This document shows positions 1 through 6,016 of a stretch of DNA of 7,584 nt, piece after piece. Every line of letters begins with the position of its first letter. Within the stretch, counting starts at the first letter, position 1. A program made the translations under genes and the position numbers. Below the pieces are notes generated by a model, which searched no databases, had not been told where the DNA came from, and saw nothing but the letters and a program-made list of their open reading frames with translations. The DNA comes from an uncultured Lachnospiraceae bacterium (GTDB lineage Bacteria; Bacillota; Clostridia; Lachnospirales; Lachnospiraceae), in NCBI GenBank assembly GCA_902803305.1, contig CADCPL010000112.1, positions 1 to 7,584 on the forward strand. The letters are read 5' to 3'.

Positions 1-94
1 CGCTGATACCGGCATCGATGATAACATGAGTATCATCCGTCCCCACGTAGATGCAGTTTCCGCTGCTCCCACTTGCAATGCTGCATAACCTCAT
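1..94 (-). CDS. walJ: MBL-fold metallohydrolase, WalJ/YycJ family (N-terminal 31 codons only)
   Basis: Reading the minus strand from an ATG at 94-92 gives a protein beginning MRLCSIASGSSGNCIYVG and continuing to VIIDAGIS at the window edge. The SIASGSSGN turn followed by a strand and an (I/V)DAG motif is the characteristic start of the WalJ/YycJ branch of the metallo-beta-lactamase fold. The metal-binding HxHxDH motif would lie beyond the window, so catalytic competence cannot be judged. Family members are cytoplasmic and nuclease-like, and in Bacillota they have been linked to coordinating replication with division. The start is supported by a ribosome binding site (AGGGGTGAG, 110-102) seven bases upstream. 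It is in the same direction as the FtsA-like gene but separated from it by 124 bases that can fold strongly, unlike the tight spacing elsewhere. Family assignment is confident despite the short fragment; exact function is inference. Confidence 0.82.
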   Translation of the reverse strand, partial: MRLCSIASGSSGNCIYVGTDDTHVIIDAGIS

Positions 95-101
95 AATTAT
101 A

Positions 102-112
102 CTCACCCCTAT
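102..112 (-). promoter_or_regulatory. walJ ribosome binding site, with complementarity to the upstream RNA element
   Basis: On the minus strand the sequence AUAGGGGUGAG (112-102) precedes the walJ ATG (94-92) by seven bases and contains a good Shine-Dalgarno match (AGGGGUGA). Its AUAGGGG part (112-106) is the exact reverse complement of CCCCUAU at 170-164 in the folded leader. It could therefore be masked by base pairing, with one further G-U pair possible (105 with 171). The ribosome binding site is seen directly; masking is inference. Confidence 0.75.
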
Positions 113-131
113 TATTGTTTATGTAATTTTA

Positions 132-218
132 AGGACGCTCGCCCATTTGAATCGCCTTCGGCGATAGGGGCTCGCGGTGCAGACAGGTTCTTCCCGCAAG
201 CGGGCCCCTCCTATCTGC
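132..218 (-). ncRNA. Candidate structured RNA between the FtsA-like gene and walJ (leader or dispersed element)
   Basis: Starting immediately after the FtsA-like stop codon, the minus-strand transcript can form a 9-bp helix between GCAGAUAGG (218-210) and CCUGUCUGC (187-179), with one U-G pair. Inside it lies a hairpin CCCG-CUUG-CGGG (204-193) closed by a stable CUUG tetraloop. AGGGG (209-205), in the loop of the first helix, can pair with CCCCU (170-166) outside it, which makes an H-type pseudoknot. A further hairpin has a 6-bp stem, AUCGCC-GAA-GGCGAU (165-151). The motif GCGAGC occurs twice (175-170 and 142-137). No U-run follows any stem, so this is not a canonical intrinsic terminator. 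I cannot match it to a named RNA family. It could be the 5' leader of walJ, a processing or stabilising 3' structure of the long operon, or one copy of a dispersed GC-rich intergenic element. The pairings are seen directly; function is unknown. Confidence 0.5.
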
Positions 219-2402
219 CTATTCCCAGCGTATATCCAGGAAATCCCCATCCTTGAGCGGCTCCGAGAACACCGCCTTCTTACTGTTAAGTTCTGTAACG
301 ATCCCTTTTCCTTTAGGTCTGTTCTTGAGATCAAAATCAATATACTCGAATATATCGACAAATACGTATCCCGGTTTGTTGTCCATCGTGACGGGATCTC
401 CGTTGACAAACACGGTCACGGTCTGATAGTTGGCTTCTTCTTCCCTGCGCTTCTGTTCTTCTTTCTGCTGTTTGTACTCAACATACTCCTCATCGAGAGT
501 TCCGTCGTCGGCATATTCGCTGTTCTCTATGGATTCGGCCTCGACTGCATCTTCATAGGTCTCGATCTTTTTGGCGGGAGCCTTCTGATTGATGCTTGCC
601 TTGGCAGTCTCAACCTCTTCATCGGATACATCGGACAGGTTAAGATCCTCCATAGTCCATATGACGGAGAAGTTATCGTAGCAGAGCGTATCCTTATCAG
701 CCTTCTTGTTATTGACGTAGATGTTCATGTCGGGATTGAGTATCACATCCATGAACTCGATGATCTGCGATACCGTGTAATAATTGAGCATCTTGATATC
801 GTCATTATTTTGGATATCGTAAAACTCAGACTGAAGGTTTCCGTTAACTTCTGCAAACTTGGGAAGCTCAATCTTCTTGTCATTAACGATGACCGATATG
901 GTACTTCCGTATTCGAGAAGCGAACCGATCGATGCAGTCGCTGCCTCTCCTTCCGTTGATTCTTCAACGGTTATCCTGTCTCCAGCAACGATCGGTGATG
1001 TAAGGCTTACTTCCTTGCCGTTCAGCTTAACAACGGCTCCTTCTCCTATCTGTCCTCTTACAACATGAGGCTTTCCGTTAACAAAGAAGTTAAGCTCGGG
1101 CCCTCGCTTCGGGAACAGTCCTTCATTCGGGAATCCCGCCTGCATTGCGGCATCCGCTATCGTCAGATGTCCGTTATCGTAAAGCTTTACGCGTTTTTCA
1201 TTAAACGTTACAAAGATGAAATTGTTCTTCTGATCATAGAAATTCAGGCATATTCCGATCGGTGTGACATATGCGCTGTCAAGCTTTGCTCCGCTGAACT
1301 GATAATCAACTTCTTTTAAGACTTCCTCTCCGCGAAGCGCCACACGCTCTGCCATTATACCCATTTCTTTGGCAAGCGCCTCGGTAAATCCGGTGATCTT
1401 TCCGCCGCCTCCGACAACAAAGACCGCCGATACGGGTCTGTCTCCGTTAAGCTCCTTGATCTTGTCCGAAATATCTTTTGTGATATCGGCAATAACGGGC
1501 TGTGCCATCTTGTGAACTTCCTTCGGTTCAACCTTATGTTCAAGGCCCATGATGTCGGTAAACTTGATAGGAGCTTTCTTTCCCGAATCGATCTTTATAT
1601 GCTCCGCTTCGTTAAAATCAACAAGCAGAGATTTTGCTATGACCTCGGTAAGCTCATCTCCGGCCTTCGGTATCATTCCGTATGCGATGATGCTTCCGTC
1701 TTTTGTGATGGAAATATCACTTGTACCGGCGCCCACATCAACAAGCGCGATATTGAGCATCATGTACATTTGCGGGATCGCCGCTGTCATCGCTGCGATT
1801 GGCTCCAGTGTGAGATTAGCGACCTCAAGATCCGCGATCTCAACAGCCTTGTACAGACCGTCCACAACATCATCGGGCAGGAAAGTCGCTATAAGATCAA
1901 CGGATATGTTATTTGCCTTGTGTCTCTCGAGCGTCGAAATAGCGTATCCGTTCATATAATATTTAACAACGGTATAGCCGACGCAGTAGAACTTCATGTC
2001 GGTATTGTTGGCAGCCTGAAAATCCTCATATGCCTTCTCAACGCCGAGCATCTCAAGCGTATATACATGCTCCGCGTCGATCGTAGTTTCTTCAGTAAAA
2101 TCAAGAGTGGCCGAAGAGTTGATCGTTTTAAGGACACGACCTGCGGCAGCTATACATACTTCATGAAGCTGCTTGCCTATTATCGCTTCAAGATCCTCTT
2201 TTACTTCCTTAATGGTACGTCCGACTCTTTCTATGTCGTGTATCTGTCCGTCAAGCATCGATCTTGTGTCATGCTGTCTCTCGCACTGTGCGACAACGTG
2301 AAACGTCTCTCCGGTACGGTATCCCACCGTCCCCACGACACTTCTTGTACCTATATCCAGACCGAACACAAGCTGTCCGGGATTCTTCTTTCTCTCTGCC
2401 AC
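219..2402 (-). CDS. FtsA/PilM-like actin-fold ATPase with repeated C-terminal extension
   Basis: This 727-residue protein starts with an actin-family core related to FtsA and PilM, proteins that link FtsZ or pilus machinery to the membrane. The phosphate-1 motif is FGLDIGTRSVVGTVG (residues 13-27). An SHS2/1C-like segment follows, beginning with MLDGQIHDIERVGRTIKEV (49-67). The phosphate-2 motif is VDVGAGTSDISI (221-232) and the adenosine motif is VFVVGGGGKITGF (327-339). Classical FtsA is about 420 residues; here some 300 more follow. They hold three related modules (about 436-481, 501-582, 661-726) with an acidic, charged linker at about 590-660 (EEYVEYKQQKEEQKRREEE). No clear C-terminal amphipathic membrane helix like that of FtsA is visible. 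The start is GTG, chosen because GAGGT (2413-2409), overlapping the coaE stop, sits six bases upstream. The gap to coaE is four bases, suggesting translational coupling. It could be this organism's functional FtsA or a separate cytoskeletal adaptor; the sequence does not decide. Confidence 0.85.
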   Translation of the reverse strand: MAERKKNPGQLVFGLDIGTRSVVGTVGYRTGETFHVVAQCERQHDTRSMLDGQIHDIERVGRTIKEVKEDLEAIIGKQLHEVCIAAAGRVLKTINSSATLDFTEETTIDAEHVYTLEMLGVEKAYEDFQAANNTDMKFYCVGYTVVKYYMNGYAISTLERHKANNISVDLIATFLPDDVVDGLYKAVEIADLEVANLTLEPIAAMTAAIPQMYMMLNIALVDVGAGTSDISITKDGSIIAYGMIPKAGDELTEVIAKSLLVDFNEAEHIKIDSGKKAPIKFTDIMGLEHKVEPKEVHKMAQPVIADITKDISDKIKELNGDRPVSAVFVVGGGGKITGFTEALAKEMGIMAERVALRGEEVLKEVDYQFSGAKLDSAYVTPIGICLNFYDQKNNFIFVTFNEKRVKLYDNGHLTIADAAMQAGFPNEGLFPKRGPELNFFVNGKPHVVRGQIGEGAVVKLNGKEVSLTSPIVAGDRITVEESTEGEAATASIGSLLEYGSTISVIVNDKKIELPKFAEVNGNLQSEFYDIQNNDDIKMLNYYTVSQIIEFMDVILNPDMNIYVNNKKADKDTLCYDNFSVIWTMEDLNLSDVSDEEVETAKASINQKAPAKKIETYEDAVEAESIENSEYADDGTLDEEYVEYKQQKEEQKRREEEANYQTVTVFVNGDPVTMDNKPGYVFVDIFEYIDFDLKNRPKGKGIVTELNSKKAVFSEPLKDGDFLDIRWE
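225..1097 (-). repeat. Three related protein modules at the C-terminus of the FtsA-like protein
   Basis: Module 1 (residues 436-481, DNA 960-1097), module 2 (501-582, DNA 657-902) and module 3 (661-726, DNA 225-422) share a pattern. Each opens with a strand ending in VN (FFVNGKP, SVIVNDKK, TVFVNGDP). Each then has a second Asn-containing strand (VVKLNGKEV, IYVNNKKA, VTELNSKKA). Each ends in a strand after Asp or Asn (PIVAGDRITV, YDNFSVIW, PLKDGDFLDIRW). The endings of modules 1 and 3 align without gaps over 26 residues with 7 identities. The NG-x-x-pL-x-x-GD pattern recalls beta-grasp (ThiS/TGS-like) folds, but that is inference. The DNA repeats are diverged, so duplication was old. Confidence 0.55.
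423..635 (-). other. Acidic charged linker within the FtsA-like protein
   Basis: Residues 590-660 of the FtsA-like protein are rich in Glu, Asp, Lys and Gln, with an uninterrupted charged helix-prone stretch at about 639-657. The region is probably disordered or a short single helix and separates the second repeat module from the third. It contains no recognised motif. Confidence 0.6.
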
Positions 2403-2406
2403 TTGT

Positions 2407-3003
2407 TTACCTCACATCAAACAATTCTGTAAGTTGTATCTTTGTATCTTCAATACTTCCGGAGTTATCTATCACAACGCTGCAAAAGCGTCTGAATACA
2501 TCATCACTGCTCTGGGAAGCAAATATATCATCTATCTTACTGTCACTGTATCCTCTGCTTTCCTTCAGACGCTTTCTCCTCGTATCCTCATCCGCATAAA
2601 TATACCACATTTCATCGACTATTGTATCATAATGATCCTCAATTAAAAGAGCCGCCTCAATAAAAAAATAATCCGTGCCCTTCTTCTCTTCCTCCCGGAT
2701 CATTTGAAGAATGCGCGTCTTTACAGCAGGATGGACTATGGCATTGACGCCGGCAAGGAGATCCTCGGCTCCGGGGGCAAATATCATACGGGCCATCTTT
2801 GCCGCATCTATCTCACCGTTTTCATCGAGCACCTCATCTCCCAGAAGATCCAAAAGCGGCTCAAAACACACCTCGCCCTTTTGTTCAAGCTTTCGCGCCA
2901 GTCTGTCGGCTGTTACAACAATACAGCTGCAAAGCTGCTCTATCATCTTTATGACTTCTGTTTTTCCGGCTCCCACTCCGCCGGTTATCCCGATGATCTT
3001 CAT
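2407..3003 (-). CDS. coaE: Dephospho-CoA kinase
   Basis: CoaE phosphorylates the 3'-hydroxyl of dephospho-CoA with ATP, the last step of coenzyme A synthesis, in the cytoplasm. The 198 residues match the usual length of about 200. The P-loop is GGVGAGKT (residues 8-15). ADRLAR (32-37) stands where most CoaE proteins have DADxxAR; the second, catalytic Asp (D33) is kept and the first is Thr31. The conserved IVHPAVK lies at 89-95, the EAALLIE strand at 116-122 (usually VPLLxE), the lid region RRKRLKESRGYS at 142-153, and IDNSGS at 178-183. These changes make it a divergent CoaE, of a type I associate with Lachnospiraceae. The ATG follows the polA stop by one base, and no good independent Shine-Dalgarno is visible, so translation is probably coupled to polA. 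Placement of coaE after polA is common in Bacillota. Identity is confident. Confidence 0.93.
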   Translation of the reverse strand: MKIIGITGGVGAGKTEVIKMIEQLCSCIVVTADRLARKLEQKGEVCFEPLLDLLGDEVLDENGEIDAAKMARMIFAPGAEDLLAGVNAIVHPAVKTRILQMIREEEKKGTDYFFIEAALLIEDHYDTIVDEMWYIYADEDTRRKRLKESRGYSDSKIDDIFASQSSDDVFRRFCSVVIDNSGSIEDTKIQLTELFDVR

Positions 3004-3004
3004 A

Positions 3005-5641
3005 TTATTTTGCTTCGTACCATGTATTTCCGCGAGAAGTTTCCACCTTCATGGGCACCGAGAAATCAACGGCATTTTCCATTTCTTCGGCCAGAAGCCT
3101 CTCTACCTTATCCGCCTCTGCGATCGGGACCTCAAGAAGAAGTTCGTCATGAACCTGCAGGATGACTCTTGAATCAAGTCCTTCCTTTTCAAGGCGATCC
3201 CTTACTTTTATCATGGCTATCTTCATGATATCCGCAGCAGTCCCCTGTATCGGAGCGTTCATTGCGACCCTCTCTCCGAAAGATCTCTGCATGAAGTTTG
3301 AACTTGAAAGCTCGGGGAGCGGCCGTCTCCTTCCGAACTCGGTTGCAACATAACCCTGTTTCCTGGCCTCTTCAACCTGAGTGTCCAGATACTTCTTAAC
3401 ATCGGGGAAAGTCGCAAAGTATTCATCAATGAACTCCTTTGCTTCTTTTCTCGATATGTTCAGATCTTCCGATAGTCCGAACGCACTGATGCCGTAGATT
3501 ATCCCGAAATTGACGGCCTTGGCATTTCGCCTCATAGTCGGCGTCACATCTTCGATCGGCACATGAAAAACCTTGGAAGCTGTCGTGGAATGGATATCCG
3601 CACCTGTATTAAACGCTTCAACAAGCGACGCATCCTGACTCAGGTGTGCCATGATCCTCAGTTCTATCTGTGAATAATCGGCATCTATAAAGCAGCATCC
3701 GTCCTCCGGAACAAAGAATTTTCTGATCGTTCGTCCCTGCTCCATCCTGATGGGTATGTTCTGAAGGTTGGGCTCGGTACTTGATATCCTTCCGGTTGCA
3801 GTGATCGTCTGATGGAATTTCGAGTGGATCCTTCCGTCTCCGGCTACGCACGTCAGAAGCCCGTCCGCATATGTTGACTTCAGCTTTGATACTGCGCGGT
3901 ATTCAAGTATATGTGATACGAACGGATATTCCGGCGCCAGTTTTTCAAGCACCTCGGCCGCGGTTGAATAACCGCTTTTTGTCTTTTTCCCGCCCGGTAT
4001 ACCCATCTTGACGAATAATATCTCTCCGAGCTGCTTGGGTGAATTGATATTGAACTCTTCCCCTGCTTCACGATGAATACTGCTTTCAAGCTCTTGGATC
4101 TGAGAAGCAAGGTTTTCACCGTATGCCCTAAGCTGCGCAGGTATCATTTTGATCCCGAGGCGCTCCATGTCATACAGGCATGGAATAAGAGGCATCTCTA
4201 TATCAAAGAACAGTGATCTCATACCATATTCATCCAGGCGTGACATGACGGGTGAATATGCCATGAAGCACATATATGCATATGTGCATGAGTATTCGAC
4301 AATATCATCAGCCGAAACCATATAAGCTTCGGAGATGCTTCTTTTTCCGAGCACTTCATCCGCACTCTTTATGATGCTGTTACAATACTCATTTGCGACA
4401 TCTTCTATCGTATAGTCATTCTTTAGCGGATTACACAGATATGCCGCTATCCCTATATCGGTAAAATGCTGTTTGACGGTATCACAGCTAAAAACCGTAT
4501 CAAAAAATCCGAGCTGGGATTTAAGATTAAAAGTTATGACATTCAAACCTTCATCAACTACTTTTTTCCCGATGATGACGGCCGATCGTTCGGTGGACAT
4601 TAAGGAACTCGGGATGAATACGGTCCTGTCCTTTGAAAAACAGACAGAGGTCCCGACCTCACTGATATATAATCCTATCCGATCTCCGGCTGTAATATCA
4701 TCAAATATCTTCTCGGGATCCGTATCCGCAGTTTTAAATGAGTCCTTGTAACTATTGTCAACCTTCACTTCTGCCTGTTCAAAACGCGACAACAGGTTCT
4801 TGAAACCGAGATCCTTAACAATGACATATGCTTCACCGGTATATATATTTCCGAGTCTCGCATCGGAAAAATCTAGTTCAATATCCGCATCCGTCTCGAT
4901 CGTTGCAAGCTTTCGTGACATGATCGCCATGTCAAAATTTTCGGTGAGCGTTTCTCTTACCGATTTCTTTGATATCTCATCTATGTGATCTTTCAGATTA
5001 TCGATCGTCTGATACTCGGTCAGAAGAGCTGTGGCAGTCTTCTCTCCTATCTTCGGAACACCCGGGATGTTATCGGACGAATCTCCCATAAGGCCCTTCA
5101 GCTCTATTATCTGAAGCGGGGTCAGTCCGTATTTTTCTATAACGTCCTTGGTATGGTAGTTCTCTATCTCGGTCTTGCCGCCCTTTGTCTTGGGGATCCT
5201 TATCAGTATCCTGTCCGTGGCGATCTGCAGAAGGTCCCTGTCCCCTGATACCAGCGTAACATCGAATCCTGCCTTTTCTCCTCGTCTTGCAAGGGTTCCG
5301 AGTATATCATCAGCTTCCAGCCCTGCCTTTTCCATAGTCACGATTCCCATCGCGGCAAGCAGCTGTTTCAGTATCGGTACCTGCTGCCGAAGTTCATCCG
5401 GCATTCCGGCTCTTGTGCCTTTATATGCTTCATACATCTCATGCCTGAATGTGGGAGCATGAACGTCAAATGCCACAACAAGATAATCCGCATTCTCCTC
5501 ATTAAGAATGCGGAAAAGTATATTCAGGAACCCGTATATGGCGTTTGTATGGATCCCTTTTGCATTTGTCAGATCGGGTAAACCGAAAAAAGCCCTGTTG
5601 ATTATGCTGTTTCCGTCTATAAGAACAAGTTTTTCACTCAT
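3005..5641 (-). CDS. polA: DNA polymerase I (5' nuclease, inactive proofreading domain, family A polymerase)
   Basis: Pol I fills gaps, removes RNA primers from Okazaki fragments and acts in excision repair. At 878 residues it is standard for Bacillota. The 5' nuclease (about 1-290) retains its metal-binding acids: D9 in LIDGNS, EADD (109-112), SGDRD (132-136) and GDSSDNIPG (186-194), the last leading into a helix-hairpin-helix. The polymerase domain (about 480-878) has TATGRISSTEPNLQNIP (614-630), motif A DYSQIELR with D655, motif B RRNAKAVNFGIIYG with K708, F712 and Y716, and motif C VHDELLLEV with D832. These are offset by exactly 50 from the E. coli residues D705, K758, F762, Y766 and D882. 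The intermediate domain (about 310-480) lacks the 3'-5' exonuclease acids: the DxE site reads IGLYISE, the N-x3-D site reads NLKSQ (372-376), and the Y-x3-D site ends in Tyr454. Proofreading is therefore expected to be absent, as in Bacillus Pol I. AGGA overlapping the preceding stop codon supplies the ribosome binding site. Confidence 0.98.
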   Translation of the reverse strand: MSEKLVLIDGNSIINRAFFGLPDLTNAKGIHTNAIYGFLNILFRILNEENADYLVVAFDVHAPTFRHEMYEAYKGTRAGMPDELRQQVPILKQLLAAMGIVTMEKAGLEADDILGTLARRGEKAGFDVTLVSGDRDLLQIATDRILIRIPKTKGGKTEIENYHTKDVIEKYGLTPLQIIELKGLMGDSSDNIPGVPKIGEKTATALLTEYQTIDNLKDHIDEISKKSVRETLTENFDMAIMSRKLATIETDADIELDFSDARLGNIYTGEAYVIVKDLGFKNLLSRFEQAEVKVDNSYKDSFKTADTDPEKIFDDITAGDRIGLYISEVGTSVCFSKDRTVFIPSSLMSTERSAVIIGKKVVDEGLNVITFNLKSQLGFFDTVFSCDTVKQHFTDIGIAAYLCNPLKNDYTIEDVANEYCNSIIKSADEVLGKRSISEAYMVSADDIVEYSCTYAYMCFMAYSPVMSRLDEYGMRSLFFDIEMPLIPCLYDMERLGIKMIPAQLRAYGENLASQIQELESSIHREAGEEFNINSPKQLGEILFVKMGIPGGKKTKSGYSTAAEVLEKLAPEYPFVSHILEYRAVSKLKSTYADGLLTCVAGDGRIHSKFHQTITATGRISSTEPNLQNIPIRMEQGRTIRKFFVPEDGCCFIDADYSQIELRIMAHLSQDASLVEAFNTGADIHSTTASKVFHVPIEDVTPTMRRNAKAVNFGIIYGISAFGLSEDLNISRKEAKEFIDEYFATFPDVKKYLDTQVEEARKQGYVATEFGRRRPLPELSSSNFMQRSFGERVAMNAPIQGTAADIMKIAMIKVRDRLEKEGLDSRVILQVHDELLLEVPIAEADKVERLLAEEMENAVDFSVPMKVETSRGNTWYEAK

Positions 5642-5652
5642 GACATATCCTA
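5642..5652 (-). promoter_or_regulatory. polA ribosome binding site overlapping the zf-HC2 stop codon
   Basis: The minus strand reads TAGGATATGTC immediately before the polA ATG (5641-5639). TAG is the stop of the small zinc-finger gene and AGGA is the Shine-Dalgarno element, so the ribosome ending the upstream gene covers the initiation site of polA. This supports coupled translation and fixes the polA start. Confidence 0.65.
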
Positions 5653-6000
5653 TATCGCTATTCCGAAAAACATCGATGTAAATCCGAAAAGTTCATAAAC
5701 AATGATTATCAGAGAAATGATCTTGAGTATCCTTCGTACATCTTCATTGAAATAATGAAAATACATTGCGCGCTTTGCCAGCTTTATCTTTCTGAAGAGC
5801 TCGTTCCGAAGATTTATGGACTCGCCGTTTTCAAGTCTGCCTATAGCCTCGGCTATAAGATACCTGATCTCAAGTTCCTCAAAGCACTCGCTGCACTGTT
5901 CCACATGCGTAAGGAACTGCCATAGGTTCTCTCCAACCAGTCTGTTCTCGATAAACGAGTTCATATGCTGTTCACATTCTCTGCAGTCAATATATTCCAT
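5650..6000 (-). CDS. Small zf-HC2-type zinc-binding membrane protein (anti-sigma-like)
   Basis: The 116-residue protein has C6 and C9 near the N-terminus and then H32-x3-C36-x2-C39 (HVEQCSEC). This is the H-x3-C-x2-C signature of the zf-HC2 / anti-sigma zinc-finger fold that binds one zinc and, in known members such as RsrA and ChrR, clamps a sigma factor. A helical, charged middle region (about 44-90) is followed by a hydrophobic segment at about 91-114 (ILKIISLIIIVYELFGF and onward), a probable single membrane helix. That arrangement places the zinc finger in the cytoplasm. No ECF sigma factor gene is adjacent: the upstream neighbour is a response regulator and the downstream one is polA. 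The start is the first ATG after the regulator stop (16 bases), kept because it includes C6 and C9; its Shine-Dalgarno is weak. The anti-sigma role is family inference; it may instead recruit another partner to the membrane. Confidence 0.72.
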   Translation of the reverse strand: MEYIDCRECEQHMNSFIENRLVGENLWQFLTHVEQCSECFEELEIRYLIAEAIGRLENGESINLRNELFRKIKLAKRAMYFHYFNEDVRRILKIISLIIIVYELFGFTSMFFGIAI

Positions 6001-6016
6001 GGTCTATCGTATTTGA

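Noticed and set aside
120..150. Possible walJ promoter (TTCAAA then TAAAAT) on the minus strand
   Set aside because: The spacer is only about 14 bases and the match is weak in an AT-rich stretch, so I cannot support a promoter call.
151..165. Perfect 6-bp hairpin considered as an intrinsic terminator for the operon
   Set aside because: On the minus strand it is followed by UUCAAAUGGGC, not a U-run, and on the plus strand by a G-rich tract. It fits a structured element better than a terminator.
177..959. 260-codon open frame on the plus strand opposite the FtsA-like gene
   Set aside because: It lies antisense to a strongly supported coding sequence, its translation resembles no family and is an Ile/Val/Leu/Asp-rich mirror product, and it runs through the folded intergenic region without a convincing ribosome binding site.
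1512..2432. 306-codon open frame on the plus strand opposite the actin-fold core
   Set aside because: The minus-strand frame carries all the conserved ATPase motifs here. The antisense translation has no recognisable domain and runs across the coaE/FtsA-like junction, as expected for a codon-usage shadow.
2704..3172. Two overlapping 153-codon plus-strand frames opposite coaE and the end of polA
   Set aside because: Both cross the polA/coaE junction antisense to two well-supported genes and show no motif.
4268..4287. Perfect 8-base inverted repeat (GCACATAT / ATATGTGC, 4-base spacer) as a possible operator
   Set aside because: It lies inside polA and is produced by ordinary codons for Cys-Thr-Tyr-Ala-Tyr-Met-Cys. 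Nothing nearby starts transcription.
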